64,000 bases of DNA from an uncultured Porphyromonadaceae bacterium (GCA_947175645.1 CAMWNP010000007.1:1-64000), one strand, 5' to 3'; counted from the stretch's first letter, positions 45,183 to 56,844 are shown. The notes: generated from the letters alone by a model not told the origin. Numbers and translations: made by a program.

Positions 45183-47103
45183 GGCTGACATACTGGCCAC
45201 GCTTCAGAACCGATGGGGCTACCCCTCGTTCCGCGCTCCTCAGCAACAGATCATCCTCAGCGTTCTGGCCGGAAACGACACCCTGGGACTGATGCCTACG
45301 GGTGGCGGAAAATCAATCACGTTCCAGGTGCCGGCAGTGATGCTTCCGGGACTGACCATTGTGGTCACACCTCTGATATCCTTGATGAAGGATCAGGTGG
45401 ACAACCTCAACTCACGCGGAATAAAGGCCCTGTGTCTGCACTCCGGGCTCTCCCGCCGCGAACAGCGGTATGCCGTTGAAAAGTGTCTCTACGGCAAGGT
45501 AAAACTCCTTTATGTGTCACCGGAACGTCTGCAATCACCAACGTTCCGCGACACCCTGCGTGACTTTGACGTAAGTCTCATTGTGGTTGACGAAGCCCAC
45601 TGCATCTCGCAGTGGGGCTATGACTTCCGACCCGCATACCTCGAGATAGCCCACCTGAGGGAACTGTTTCCCCAGGCACCCGTGCTGGCGCTTACAGCAT
45701 CCGCAACCCCTGAGGTTGCATCTGACATAGAACGTGTGCTTCGCTTCCGACCGGGCAAACAGCGGTTCTCGCTCAGTTTCGCACGCAAGAACATATCCTA
45801 TCTGGTACGGTACACGGAAAACAAGATGGGGCTGCTCCTGAAAATCCTGAATTCCTTCGGAGGCTCGGCCATTGTGTACGTAAGGTCGCGCAAACGCTGT
45901 AAACTTATCGCCGATGAACTCGCTGCCGACGGCATATCAGCGAATTTCTATCATGCCGGGCTCTCTCCTCAGGAAAAAAATGAGCGTCAGAACAATTGGA
46001 AGACCGGCGAGACACGTGTGATCGTGGCCACGAACGCCTTCGGCATGGGTATCGACAAGCCGGACGTAAGGATTGTGGTTCATGTTGACCTCCCGCCGTC
46101 GATAGAGGAGTACTATCAGGAGACAGGCCGTGCCGGGCGTGACGGCAAGGAGTCGCTCGCCGTGGCTCTTGTGGCCCGCAACGACAAAGGGCTGCTCAAG
46201 CGCCGGCTTAACGACGCGTTTCCCCCGCGTGACTATATCCGCGACATTTACCACCGGGTGTGCGTAAGCCTTGACGTTGCCATCGGCGAGGGATATGAGC
46301 AGGTCTATGAATTCGATTTCGAGAAATTCTGTATGAAGCAGCGGCTTCAGCCCGCCCCGGCCATGAGTGCCCTGAATCTGCTCACCCGCGCGGGCTATCT
46401 GGAATATGTCACCGAGTATGACACCCGTTCACGCATAATGATGCTGATGAACCGTGAGGAACTCTATGCCCTCACTCTTCCTCCACGCGCCGCACGCCTG
46501 TTCGATCTGATTCTGCGCACATCCACAGGAATCTTTGCCGATTACGAGTATATCTCAGAATCCACGCTCGCCTCATCGCTGCGTGTAACACAGGAAGAAG
46601 TTTATGAGGATATGCTTCTCCTATCCAGGATGCACGTGCTGCATTATGTTCCCCGGCGGACAACCCCTTACATCTACTTCACAACGGCACGTGAAGAACA
46701 GCACGACATACTCATTCCCACCGCCATCTACGAAACCATGAAACAGAAGATGGAGAACCGCTCCGAAGCCGTCCGCCGCTACTTCTGGGAGATGAACGGA
46801 TGCCGTGTCAACCGCATGCTCGCCTACTTCGGCGAACACTCGGCTGAGCCATGCGGTAAGTGTGACATCTGCCGTGACGCGGCTAAGCACAAGTGCGAAC
46901 CGGCGCCCATTACCGCCGAACAGGCTCTCCCCGTAGTTGAGAAACTCCTGCAGGAAAGAGACGAACTGACAATAAAAGATTTCTTAGCCACACTGCCTCG
47001 TTTGACCCGGACCCAAACCGATTCCGCTATTGAAGCGCTCCGTCAACTCGCCGACAGCGGAGCAATCCTCCTTGACGGCTACAAAATTAAGGCGGCACAA
47101 TAA
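45172..47103 (+). CDS. recQ: ATP-dependent DNA helicase RecQ
   Basis: 643 residues and a superfamily 2 3'-5' helicase. Motif 0 and motif I (PTGGGKS, 42-48), motif II DEAH (140-143), the aromatic-rich loop CISQWGYDFRP and motif VI QETGRAGRDG (about 311-320) are all present. The zinc-binding part contains a Cys and the CGKCDIC cluster around 547-569. The winged-helix follows. The C-terminal region (about 580-643) is shorter than a classic HRDC domain and looks like a helical tail. Coupled with recJ. Confidence 0.94.
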   Translation: MFTEADILATLQNRWGYPSFRAPQQQIILSVLAGNDTLGLMPTGGGKSITFQVPAVMLPGLTIVVTPLISLMKDQVDNLNSRGIKALCLHSGLSRREQRYAVEKCLYGKVKLLYVSPERLQSPTFRDTLRDFDVSLIVVDEAHCISQWGYDFRPAYLEIAHLRELFPQAPVLALTASATPEVASDIERVLRFRPGKQRFSLSFARKNISYLVRYTENKMGLLLKILNSFGGSAIVYVRSRKRCKLIADELAADGISANFYHAGLSPQEKNERQNNWKTGETRVIVATNAFGMGIDKPDVRIVVHVDLPPSIEEYYQETGRAGRDGKESLAVALVARNDKGLLKRRLNDAFPPRDYIRDIYHRVCVSLDVAIGEGYEQVYEFDFEKFCMKQRLQPAPAMSALNLLTRAGYLEYVTEYDTRSRIMMLMNREELYALTLPPRAARLFDLILRTSTGIFADYEYISESTLASSLRVTQEEVYEDMLLLSRMHVLHYVPRRTTPYIYFTTAREEQHDILIPTAIYETMKQKMENRSEAVRRYFWEMNGCRVNRMLAYFGEHSAEPCGKCDICRDAAKHKCEPAPITAEQALPVVEKLLQERDELTIKDFLATLPRLTRTQTDSAIEALRQLADSGAILLDGYKIKAAQ

Positions 47104-49045
<1,942 letters not shown>

Positions 49046-49062
49046 GCAGAAGAAGAAACGAT

Positions 49063-49104
49063 AAAGAAAGGGTCCGGAAAGCCAAACTTCCGGACCCTTT
49101 CTTT
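49063..49104. terminator. Bidirectional terminator between guaB and miaB
   Basis: A perfect 17-bp stem, AAAGAAAGGGTCCGGAA with TTCCGGACCCTTTCTTT, with an 8-nt loop. Confidence 0.88.
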
Positions 49105-49149
49105 ATAAATCTTATAAATCTTATAATTCTTATAAACCTTATAATTCAC
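49105..49149. repeat. Tandem repeat, 5 x 9 bp (ATAAATCTT / ATAATTCTT)
   Basis: The units are ATAAATCTT, ATAAATCTT, ATAATTCTT, ATAAACCTT and ATAATTCAC. The last two overlap the miaB stop codon (49139-49141). The same 9-mer array occurs at 26628-26663. Confidence 0.7.
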
Positions 49150-50494
49150 CCACCAGCGACCCAATAAGAGTGGCTGACGAAGCCTCCTCGATGCGCACGC
49201 GTACCGTCTGACCGACGGCTACATTGCCACGTGGAAACACCACACTCTTGTTCTGCGGGGTGCGACCAACCATCTGCTCGTTACTACGTTTGGCGACACC
49301 TTCCACAAGCACGTCAAACGTTTTGCCTATGTCACGTCGGTTCGATTCCAGCGAGAGTTGGTTCTGGAGCGCAATCATTCGGTTCAGGCGTTCGATCTTC
49401 ACCTCCTCGGGGACATTGTCACCCATGGTGCGTGCGGCCAGAGTGCCCGGACGTTCAGAGTATTTGAACATGAAAGCATTGTCAAATCCAACCTCGCGCA
49501 TCAGTGACAGAGTCTGGTTGAAATCCTCCTCCGATTCATTGTAGAAACCGGTGAACATGTCAGTTGTTATGGCGCAGTCAGGAATGGACCGGCGTATGGC
49601 GGCTATACGGTCAAGATACCACTCGCGGGTGTACTTGCGGTTCATGTCGTGTAGCACACTGTTGCTTCCTGACTGTACCGGCAGGTGAATGTGATTGCAG
49701 ATATTGTCATAGCGGGCAATTGTAGCAATGATTTCATCGCTCATATCCTTCGGGTGGGATGTGGTGAATCGCACCCTCATGTCAGGCGCGGCCTCGGCTA
49801 CCATGGCAAGAAGGTCGGCGAAGCGCACCGTATTCCCGGTTTTAGGATCTGTGTGGCAATAGGAGTTCACGTTCTGTCCCAGCAGTGTCACTTCCTTGAA
49901 ACCTCGCTGCCGCAGGTCGGCCAGTTCTGCAAGTATACTGTGTGCCTCGCGGCTGCGTTCACGTCCGCGTGTGTAAGGGACAATGCAGTAGGAGCAGAAG
50001 TTGTTACATCCGCGCATTATGCTTATGAAGCCGCTGACACGATTGTTTCCCAGTCGGCGCGGCAACACGTCACGATAAGTTTCCGTGGTGCTCAATTCCA
50101 CGTTGATCGCGCGGTTTCCCGCCTCGGCCTCCGCAAAAAGATTCGGCAGATCAAGGTAGGAATCAGGGCCCGCCACAACGTCCACACCCTGATCCATAAG
50201 AGACTCCCTTACACGTTCGGCCATGCAACCTATGACACCCACAATCAGACGGTGGTCACGGCGTTTGCGCCTGAGAGAACCCAGATAAGCCAGGCGGCTC
50301 AGTATTTTCTGTTCGGCATTGTCACGTATGGAACAAGTGTTGAGAAGAATAGCATCAGCCTCCGAGATATCATCCGTAGGCTCATAGCCGGCGACACCCA
50401 TAACGGAAGCCACCACTTCGGAATCAGCCACATTCATCTGACATCCGTAAGTTTCAATATATAACAGGCGAGCATCGCCCTCTTTTCCTTTCAT
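49139..50494 (-). CDS. miaB: tRNA-2-methylthio-N6-dimethylallyladenosine synthase
   Basis: A 451-residue radical-SAM methylthiotransferase that adds a methylthio group to i6A37 of tRNAs reading U-starting codons. The N-terminal UPF0004 domain binds the auxiliary 4Fe-4S cluster through Cys18, Cys54 and Cys90. The radical-SAM cluster is Cys163, Cys167 and Cys170 (CNNFCSYC). A TRAM domain closes the protein (about 385-450). All six cluster cysteines are present. Its promoter overlaps the divergent CoA-transferase promoter at 50550-50581. MtaB/RimO are the alternatives, but length and sequence fit MiaB. Confidence 0.94.
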   Translation of the reverse strand: MKGKEGDARLLYIETYGCQMNVADSEVVASVMGVAGYEPTDDISEADAILLNTCSIRDNAEQKILSRLAYLGSLRRKRRDHRLIVGVIGCMAERVRESLMDQGVDVVAGPDSYLDLPNLFAEAEAGNRAINVELSTTETYRDVLPRRLGNNRVSGFISIMRGCNNFCSYCIVPYTRGRERSREAHSILAELADLRQRGFKEVTLLGQNVNSYCHTDPKTGNTVRFADLLAMVAEAAPDMRVRFTTSHPKDMSDEIIATIARYDNICNHIHLPVQSGSNSVLHDMNRKYTREWYLDRIAAIRRSIPDCAITTDMFTGFYNESEEDFNQTLSLMREVGFDNAFMFKYSERPGTLAARTMGDNVPEEVKIERLNRMIALQNQLSLESNRRDIGKTFDVLVEGVAKRSNEQMVGRTPQNKSVVFPRGNVAVGQTVRVRIEEASSATLIGSLVGEL

Positions 50495-50516
50495 AAATTG
50501 AAATTTCTAAAAACTC

Positions 50517-50547
50517 TTTGAAAAACAAAGTTTATTTTATATTTTTG
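50517..50547 (+). promoter_or_regulatory. Promoter of the CoA-transferase gene
   Basis: TTTG at 50517-50520, a 19-bp spacer and TATTTTTG at 50540-50547. The transcript should start near 50553, about 50 nt before the ATG. It overlaps the opposing miaB promoter. Confidence 0.75.
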
Positions 50548-50549
50548 TA

Positions 50550-50581
50550 CAAAATTACGAAAACCATCTTTTTATCACAAG
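50550..50581 (-). promoter_or_regulatory. Promoter of miaB, interlocked with the opposing promoter
   Basis: On the minus strand CTTG (50581-50578), a 20-bp spacer and TAATTTTG (50557-50550). The two boxes share the perfect palindrome TTTTGTACAAAA (50543-50554), so the two promoters cannot be used by two polymerases at once. Confidence 0.6.
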
Positions 50582-50602
50582 AAAAACTAATAGTAAAATT
50601 AC

Positions 50603-52096
50603 ATGGCGCTTAATTTTATCACAGCCGAAGAGGCTGCACAGATGATTAAACACAATGATACCTTCGGACTCTCAGGATTCACCGCGCCCGGCACTCCCAA
50701 GGCTATCATAGAAGAAGTTGCCAAACGTGCGGAAAAAGAGCACGAAGCGGGTAACGAGTTCAAAATCAACGTATTCACAGGTGCTTCAACAAACGATCAC
50801 GTAGACGGTATACTTGCCCGCACAAACACTATGGGCCGTCGCGCGCCATACCAGAATACACCTGACCTGCGCAAACGAATCAACTCACATGACGCTCACT
50901 ACAATGACCGTCACCTCTCAGAAATGGCACAGGAAGTACGCTACGGTTTCTACGGAGATATCGATTATGCCATCATTGAAGCAGCCGACATAACCCCTGA
51001 CGGTGAAATCCTGCTTGGAACCGGTGTCGGTAATGTCCCCACATACGCCCACAAAGCGAAAAAAATCTTCATTGAACTTAATGAAGCCCTCCCCAAGACC
51101 CTTTACGGTATGCACGACATCTATTTGCCGCAGGATCCTCCTTACCGTCGTGAAATACCCATTTATACCCCCAGCGACCGCATCGGCTCCCCCACCCTGA
51201 AAATCGACATGGATAAAGTGATAGGGGTTGTCAAGACCAATTCACTCGACGGAGTTAAACCGTTCACCGAACCAGATGAAGTTTCAAAGCAGATAGGCTC
51301 GAACGTTGTGAACTTCCTGCTCAGCGAATACCGTCGCGGACGTCTACCCAAAGAGTTCCTCCCCCTGCAGTCAGGAGTAGGCAACGTGGCAAACGCTGTC
51401 CTCTATGACCTTGGAGAAAGTACCGAACTCCCCAAGTTCCGCATGTACACTGAGGTTATCCAGGATGCCGTCCTCGAACTGATGAAGAAAGAGAAATGTA
51501 TTTTCGCCAGCACCTGTTCAATGACGTTCTCCGATGACACCGAACGCGAACTGTTCAGCAACCTCGACTTCTTCCATGACAAGATTCTGATGCGTCCGGC
51601 CGAAATTTCCAACAATCCGGAAGTAATCCGCCGACTGGGAGTCATTGCCATGAACACTGCCCTTGAAGCAGATATATTCGGTGGCGTGAACTCAACTCAC
51701 GTTCTCGGTACAAGAATGATGAACGGTATCGGCGGCTCAGGTGATTTCACCCGTAATGCCTACATTTCAATCTTCTCATGCCCCAGCGTGACAAAAGGTG
51801 GTCTGATAAGCAACATCGTACCCATGGTTGCACACGCTGACCACTCGGAACACTCCGTGGATATTCTTGTAACAGACCAGGGTGTAGCAGATCTTCGTGG
51901 CAAAGATCCCGTTCAGCGTGCTGAAGAAATCATCACAAACTGCGCCCATCCCCTCTACAAGGAACTCCTCTGGGATTACCTCAAAATGGGCAAAGGTGGA
52001 CAAACACCCCACTCTCTTGCCGCCGCATTCGCTTTCCACACTGCTTTTGCGGAACATGGCGACATGCAGAAAGCCGACTACTCAAAATACTGCTGA
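50603..52096 (+). CDS. Acetyl-CoA hydrolase / succinate-CoA transferase family
   Basis: A 497-residue class I CoA-transferase of the acetyl-CoA hydrolase/SpcC type; it moves CoA between acetate or propionate and succinate, a step of propionate and acetate fermentation. The catalytic Glu is in FRMYTEVIQD (about 282) and the oxyanion-type glycine loop is GIGGSGDFTRNA (about 376-387). AAFAFHTAF near the C-terminus is also conserved. Whether hydrolase or transferase activity dominates cannot be read from sequence, though gut Bacteroidales make propionate and transferase use is more likely. It is monocistronic and ends at repeat copy D. Confidence 0.88.
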   Translation: MALNFITAEEAAQMIKHNDTFGLSGFTAPGTPKAIIEEVAKRAEKEHEAGNEFKINVFTGASTNDHVDGILARTNTMGRRAPYQNTPDLRKRINSHDAHYNDRHLSEMAQEVRYGFYGDIDYAIIEAADITPDGEILLGTGVGNVPTYAHKAKKIFIELNEALPKTLYGMHDIYLPQDPPYRREIPIYTPSDRIGSPTLKIDMDKVIGVVKTNSLDGVKPFTEPDEVSKQIGSNVVNFLLSEYRRGRLPKEFLPLQSGVGNVANAVLYDLGESTELPKFRMYTEVIQDAVLELMKKEKCIFASTCSMTFSDDTERELFSNLDFFHDKILMRPAEISNNPEVIRRLGVIAMNTALEADIFGGVNSTHVLGTRMMNGIGGSGDFTRNAYISIFSCPSVTKGGLISNIVPMVAHADHSEHSVDILVTDQGVADLRGKDPVQRAEEIITNCAHPLYKELLWDYLKMGKGGQTPHSLAAAFAFHTAFAEHGDMQKADYSKYC

Positions 52097-52118
52097 TCAG
52101 CATATTGCCTATAGTCAC

Positions 52119-52205
52119 AAGAGGCTGTGTCAAAACGAAAATTTTGGCACAGCCTCTTAAGTTGTGTTAGGATAGGTCAGATGTTACGGACTCCCTGACA
52201 TTTGT
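52119..52205 (+). repeat. Intergenic repeat family, copy D (short)
   Basis: The hairpin AAGAGGCTGTGTCAAAA/TTTTGGCACAGCCTCTT (52119-52158, one G-U pair) is followed by TTAAGTTGTGTTAGGATAGGTCAGATG, a diverged and shortened form of the tail in copy A. It separates the convergent CoA-transferase and helicase genes. Confidence 0.65.
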
Positions 52206-53608
52206 CACTTTATGCGGATGGAGGGGTTAATCAGACCTACTTTTTCCGTTGCTCGGGTAAGCGAAGTATAAAGCCATCGGTAAAGTTCTTTGGAGGTATA
52301 AGCCTCAGGAGGGATGTAGCCCATGTCAACAAACACGTTTTTCCACTGACCGCCCTGGGCTTTATGACACGTCACGCAGTAGGCATATTTCACCTGAAGG
52401 GCATTGAAGTAGGGATCCTCTTTCAAAGCCTTCATACGTGCGCTTTTAGGCGAGTATTCGTTGAAACGGTCAGGGTCGTAGAACACCCTGCGTCCGAGCC
52501 GGTCCACCTTGTCGCGGGGAAGTCCGGGAGTGTCAGATGTGAGTGAGTCAAGGACAATTTTCAGGTCAAGTTCCGCGTCACGGTCAGGGAAACGGAGGGT
52601 GACGTCAGCAAAGCGTATCCCCTCCAACTCCTCCGTTCCATAAATGCGGACAACCTCGGCGATATCGCCGTTAGCGATGAAATCCACGGCTTTTGTCTTT
52701 GCACTCCAGAAGTAATTGTTCTTGGCTATCATCAACAGGTCGCCGCGGCAAAGTATTTCCTCATAATCGAGAATACGTGACCGGATGGCAAGATTAAAAT
52801 CTGTTGCACGCCTGTTGGAGCGGGTAATAAGTATGGTGTCAGCGACTCCGTTGGCTGAGTAGGCTGATGAAATAATATCGTCAAGTTCCGCCGGATCAAC
52901 GGCTGTAATATCCCTGAAAGGTGTCAGCACCAGTTCAGGCACGGGCAATTCCTCCAACTGCATCATGCGGCGGAGCAATGTTGCGTTATATAGAATTCCG
53001 GAGTTACGCGCCTGACGGACGGTCTCGGTCATAGTGACACGGGTCACTCTTAGCCCCATGGATTTCAGGACTGCGGGATTCATGGCCGGTGATTCTTCCG
53101 AACCCACGGGTGGCAACTGGGCGGTGTCGCCTAACAGTATGAGGCGGCATCCTTCTCCGGTGTAGACATATTGTATCAGATCACGCAGAATGTCCGCGCC
53201 TCCGTCTTTGCCGTCACCTATCATGGAGGCTTCATCTACAACGAAGAGTGTGTTTCTGTGGTTGTTATGGTTTACAGCGGGAACTGAGGATTCACCATCG
53301 GCTGCCCGGTAAATTTTCCTGTGAATGGTGAACGCGCTGTGGCGGGCAAAGCCACTGAACACTTTGGCTGCACGTCCGGTTGGGGCGAGCAGGACTGACG
53401 GCACACCCACCTGTCCGAGAGTCTTTATCAGCCCTCCCATCACCGATGTCTTTCCCGTACCGGCATATCCGTTCAGAATGAAAACGGCATTCGACGGGGA
53501 TGTCGGGGCGCAAAAACGAGCCAGGGCAGCGATAAGTTGTATCTGCTGCCCGGTTGGCTCGAATGGTAGATTATCAGATATGCGGACTGCAAATTCAAGT
53601 GCGTCCAT
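52205..53608 (-). CDS. RecD-like ATP-dependent helicase
   Basis: 467 residues and superfamily 1. The Walker A motif is LNGYAGTGKTS (about 45-55), Walker B is VVDEAS (about 122-127), motif III is LLGDTAQLPPVGSE (about 157-170), and the C-terminal UvrD-type motif is VTCHKAQGGQW (about 413-423) with LYTSLTRA. This is the RecD/Dda-like arrangement without the N-terminal barrel of RecD2, common in Bacteroidetes. The likely role is in DNA repair or replication restart. It is the last gene of the LolD-like/lipoprotein/DUF3467/cysS transcript, 28 bp after cysS. Confidence 0.86.
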   Translation of the reverse strand: MDALEFAVRISDNLPFEPTGQQIQLIAALARFCAPTSPSNAVFILNGYAGTGKTSVMGGLIKTLGQVGVPSVLLAPTGRAAKVFSGFARHSAFTIHRKIYRAADGESSVPAVNHNNHRNTLFVVDEASMIGDGKDGGADILRDLIQYVYTGEGCRLILLGDTAQLPPVGSEESPAMNPAVLKSMGLRVTRVTMTETVRQARNSGILYNATLLRRMMQLEELPVPELVLTPFRDITAVDPAELDDIISSAYSANGVADTILITRSNRRATDFNLAIRSRILDYEEILCRGDLLMIAKNNYFWSAKTKAVDFIANGDIAEVVRIYGTEELEGIRFADVTLRFPDRDAELDLKIVLDSLTSDTPGLPRDKVDRLGRRVFYDPDRFNEYSPKSARMKALKEDPYFNALQVKYAYCVTCHKAQGGQWKNVFVDMGYIPPEAYTSKELYRWLYTSLTRATEKVGLINPSIRIK

Positions 53609-53636
53609 CAGAGTCAGTGTTTTATCAGACGTTCAC

Positions 53637-55133
53637 TCATTTGAGTGACCATTCAAATCCGTCCTTTGTGTCCTTGATATTGAACCCTATTTCCGTCAGA
53701 CGGTTGCGAATAAGGTCACTGGTGGCCCAGTCTTTCTTTGCTTTTGCTTCGGAACGGATGTTGAGCAGCAGGTCTACGGCATCTTCAAAAGGCTTGAGTT
53801 CTGCCGTTGAATCCCCGGCAAGAATATCGGACCGCATACCCAGGATGTCAAAGAGGAAAGTATTGAACAACATGTTCAGTTTTTCAATGTCGGCTGACGT
53901 TGCCGTTGCCTTGCCGTCGTTAACCATGTTTATCAGACGGCATGCATCGAACAGATGGGCTATGACAATGGGGGTGTTCATATCGTCATCCAGTGCCTCG
54001 TAGCACTTGGCTTCAAGTGCATTCACCTCGTCAGAGACCGTGGAAACATCAGATGCCTTGAGGTCCTTGAGGCGGCGATATCCTTCCATCATTCGGTTGT
54101 ACGCTTTTTCAGATGCCTGCAGGGCTTCATTGCTGAAGTCAACCGTACTCCTGTACTGGGCCTGGAGAATGAAGAAGCGTATGGTCATGGGTGAATAGGC
54201 CTTATCCAGCAAAGGATGGTTGCCGGTGAAAAACTCATCAAGAGTGATGAAGTTGCCGAGCGATTTACCCATTTTCTGACCGTTGATGGTTATCATGTTG
54301 TTGTGCATCCAGTAGTGGACGGTGGGATGACCGTTGTGTGCTACGGATTGCGCTATCTCACACTCATGGTGCGGGAACTTGAGGTCCATGCCTCCTCCGT
54401 GGATGTCGAACTGCTCGCCCAGATATTTCTCACCCATGGTGGAACATTCCAGATGCCAACCGGGGAACCCTTCGCTCCAGGGTGAGGGCCAGTGCATGAT
54501 ATGTTCCGGCGCCGCTTTCTTCCACAGCGCGAAGTCGGCGGGATGACGCTTCTCGCTCTGTCCGTCGAGTTGACGTGTCTCGCTGAGAAGTTCGTCGATA
54601 TTGCGGCCTGAGAGTATCCCGTAATGATGGTCAGCGTTATATTTCGGCACATCGAAATAAACCGAGCCTTCGCTTTCGTAGGCGTATCCGGCATCGATGA
54701 TTTTCTTGATATACTCGATCTGTTCGATGATGTGGCCCGAAGCATGGGGTTCGATTGATGGAGGAAGGACATTGAGTTTGTCCATCGCTGCATGGTAGCG
54801 GTTGAGATAATACTGCACCACTTCCATAGGCTCCAGTTGCTCTATGCGTGCTTTCTTTGCTATCTTGTCCTCACCCTCGTCAGCATCATGTTCCAGATGA
54901 CCCACGTCAGTGATATTCCGCACGTAACGCACCTTGTAGCCTAAATGGCGCAGGTAGCGGTAGAGTACGTCGAATGTGATGGCCGGGCGGGCATGCCCCA
55001 GGTGTCCGTCACCGTATACCGTGGGACCGCAGACATACATGCCCACTGATCCCGGATGTACGGGCTTGAAGAACTCCTTGAGGCGTGTCAGGGAATTATA
55101 AATTGTAAAACTGTTGGGCTTTATTCCTTCCAT
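53637..55133 (-). CDS. cysS: Cysteinyl-tRNA synthetase
   Basis: 498 residues, class I synthetase. HIGH motif is HLGH (44-47), zinc ligands are Cys35, the Cys in LECSTMG (about 230) and the histidine and glutamate of FPHHECE (about 255-261), and the KMSKS equivalent is KMGKS (about 292). The DALR-type C-terminal helix bundle follows. It is third from the end of a transcript read leftwards; DUF3467 lies 14 bp upstream. Length is typical. Confidence 0.96.
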   Translation of the reverse strand: MEGIKPNSFTIYNSLTRLKEFFKPVHPGSVGMYVCGPTVYGDGHLGHARPAITFDVLYRYLRHLGYKVRYVRNITDVGHLEHDADEGEDKIAKKARIEQLEPMEVVQYYLNRYHAAMDKLNVLPPSIEPHASGHIIEQIEYIKKIIDAGYAYESEGSVYFDVPKYNADHHYGILSGRNIDELLSETRQLDGQSEKRHPADFALWKKAAPEHIMHWPSPWSEGFPGWHLECSTMGEKYLGEQFDIHGGGMDLKFPHHECEIAQSVAHNGHPTVHYWMHNNMITINGQKMGKSLGNFITLDEFFTGNHPLLDKAYSPMTIRFFILQAQYRSTVDFSNEALQASEKAYNRMMEGYRRLKDLKASDVSTVSDEVNALEAKCYEALDDDMNTPIVIAHLFDACRLINMVNDGKATATSADIEKLNMLFNTFLFDILGMRSDILAGDSTAELKPFEDAVDLLLNIRSEAKAKKDWATSDLIRNRLTEIGFNIKDTKDGFEWSLK

Positions 55134-55147
55134 TGGATAAAGTTAAG

Positions 55148-55459
55148 TTATGCCATGAATGGATTGGGGATATCGTTTCCGTTGTTACCGCCGTTTTTGG
55201 GCGTCTTGTGGGTGATTTCACCGAAAGTCTGCTCATATTTCGCAATGTTGTCACGCAGCGCGAACAGCAGGTTCTTGGCATTCTCGGGATTCATGATAAT
55301 GCGGCTCTGGACACGTGCCTGGGGCATGTTGGGTGCAACGGCAATGAAGTCAATGAAGAATTCGCCGGCGGTGTGTGAGAGAACTGCGAGGTTAGCATAA
55401 TGTCCGCCTGCCACTTCAGGAGTAAGTTCAATCTTTATTTCGTTTTTTTTCTGTTCCAT
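55148..55459 (-). CDS. DUF3467 protein
   Basis: 103 residues, acidic to neutral, with a compact alpha/beta core (GGHYANLAVLSHTAGEFFIDF, read as two pieces, and NPENAKNLLFALRDNIAKYEQTFG). It is a cytosolic family of unknown function found across bacteria and well kept in Bacteroidetes. The C-terminal 20 residues are asparagine- and glycine-rich. It sits between a lipoprotein and cysS with gaps of 13 and 14 bp. Confidence 0.85.
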   Translation of the reverse strand: MEQKKNEIKIELTPEVAGGHYANLAVLSHTAGEFFIDFIAVAPNMPQARVQSRIIMNPENAKNLLFALRDNIAKYEQTFGEITHKTPKNGGNNGNDIPNPFMA

Positions 55460-55472
55460 AGTTGTAAGTATT

Positions 55473-56150
55473 TTATTCGTTTAACATATTCAAAGTTACT
55501 ACATTTTCTTTGAGATTGGAGTTATTAAGGCAAATTTTAACACCTTTCCAATCTTTTTTTTCGTTTATCTGATCAAGGCTGAATGCTACAATGTAACTCT
55601 TCATATAGGATTTATCGGCAGATTCAGGCATATCCTGTATCAGCCGGAACTCCGGTACGGATTCTCCGGCGGTTTCCGGGTTGAGTAGAAGCATCAGACG
55701 GCGATCATTGGCCGGATAAGGTAATTCCATCCTGAAAATCACACGGTTGCAGAAACTCCATGCGCTGATCAGGTAGACCGGGGTGTCACTGTATCCGGCT
55801 ATCTCCTCCGGAACGGCCACTGAGGCTTCAAGGTTGGGAACGGCATAACACCCCAGCAGATCGATGTCGGCGGAGGTATAGGGTTCGGCGGGTGTGGTGT
55901 AACGGATCAGGCAGCATTTGCCCGGCTCGGCATCATCTCCGGACAACACCTTTCCCGTCTTCAGGAAGGCCACTTTGTCACTGCCCGGAAGTGACACCGC
56001 AAAGGTGGTTGACTGAGATGTAATCTCATCTATCACAACAATATCCTGCAGAACCGCTTCGTCAGAAGCAGGGCCGTCATCAGTACATGCCGCCAAGGTG
56101 AATGTCAGCACAACCGCAAGAATTATTTTCATCAGTTTTTTCATAGACAA
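55473..56150 (-). CDS. Lipoprotein, NigD-like possible
   Basis: 225 residues. The signal peptide ends in LAAC with lipidated Cys22 followed by TDD. The mature part is beta-rich with a first small barrel-like domain (about 35-110) and a second domain with a repeated strand pattern. This recalls NigD-like lipoproteins of Bacteroidales, but the match is weak. It starts 3 bp after the LolD-like gene stop, so it is co-transcribed and may be a lipoprotein exported by that system, or merely linked. An ATG at 56144 is an alternative start. Confidence 0.6.
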   Translation of the reverse strand: MSMKKLMKIILAVVLTFTLAACTDDGPASDEAVLQDIVVIDEITSQSTTFAVSLPGSDKVAFLKTGKVLSGDDAEPGKCCLIRYTTPAEPYTSADIDLLGCYAVPNLEASVAVPEEIAGYSDTPVYLISAWSFCNRVIFRMELPYPANDRRLMLLLNPETAGESVPEFRLIQDMPESADKSYMKSYIVAFSLDQINEKKDWKGVKICLNNSNLKENVVTLNMLNE

Positions 56151-56153
56151 TTA

Positions 56154-56804
56154 TCATACAATCCGGCCGTCAATCATCTGTATCACCCTGTCCGTGTCGG
56201 CAGCAAGATTCTCATCATGTGTGACAATAACGAAGGTTGCCCCCATATCACGGCGCAGATCAAAGAAAAGACGGTGAAGTTCGCGCCGGTTGGCCGAGTC
56301 AAGACTTCCTGATGGCTCATCGGCAAGAATCACCTGAGGACGGTTAATAAGCGCACGTGCCACGGCTCCCCTCTGACATTCGCCGCCGGAAAGTTCGCCG
56401 GGCTTATGATCCATGCGGTGTTCCAGTCCAAGATACTTTATCAGCGGACGCGCCATTGCGAAAGCCTCCTTACTCCCGGCTCCCGCAATCAGAGCGGGCA
56501 TTGCCACATTCTCCAGAAGCGTAAATTCTGGCAGCAACTGATGGAATTGAAACACGAACCCTATGTTGCTGTTTCTGAATCCGGCGAGTCGGTTGTTGCC
56601 GAGCGCGAACACATCGGTGTCGCCATACATCACTTTGCCTGATGTGGGACGGTCAAGTGTGCCGAGAATCTGAAGCAGTGTGGTTTTACCTGCGCCGGAG
56701 GGCCCTACCACGGCCACAATCTCACCTTTGTCAATAGTGATGTCGATTCCGCGTAACACCTCAAGTGAGTCAAAACTCTTCCTTATATCTTTTCCGGTTA
56801 TCAT
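56154..56804 (-). CDS. ABC transporter ATPase, LolD-like
   Basis: A 216-residue ABC ATPase with Walker [10 protein letters not shown] (34-42), signature [15 protein letters not shown] (about 134-148), Walker [10 protein letters not shown] (about 155-163) and the switch His in [13 protein letters not shown] (about 191). The sequence fits the MacB/LolD group that energises FtsX-fold permeases. The matching permease may be the distant LolC/E-like gene at 6080-7345. The start at 56804 ([14 protein letters not shown]) matches the family, and the promoter box ends only 8 bp before it, giving an almost leaderless message. An upstream in-frame ATG at 56858 would require transcription from before the promoter. 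Confidence 0.88.
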   Translation of the reverse strand: MITGKDIRKSFDSLEVLRGIDITIDKGEIVAVVGPSGAGKTTLLQILGTLDRPTSGKVMYGDTDVFALGNNRLAGFRNSNIGFVFQFHQLLPEFTLLENVAMPALIAGAGSKEAFAMARPLIKYLGLEHRMDHKPGELSGGECQRGAVARALINRPQVILADEPSGSLDSANRRELHRLFFDLRRDMGATFVIVTHDENLAADTDRVIQMIDGRIV

Positions 56805-56812
56805 ACGTTTCA

Positions 56813-56844
56813 CAAAGATAATACTTTTTTGTGCCTTCTCCAAA
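56813..56844 (-). promoter_or_regulatory. Promoter giving a (near-)leaderless message for the LolD-cysS operon
   Basis: On the minus strand TTTG (56844-56841), a 20-bp spacer and TATCTTTG (56820-56813). The ATG at 56804 is 8 bp beyond the box, so the message should start within a few nucleotides of the start codon. Confidence 0.65.
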
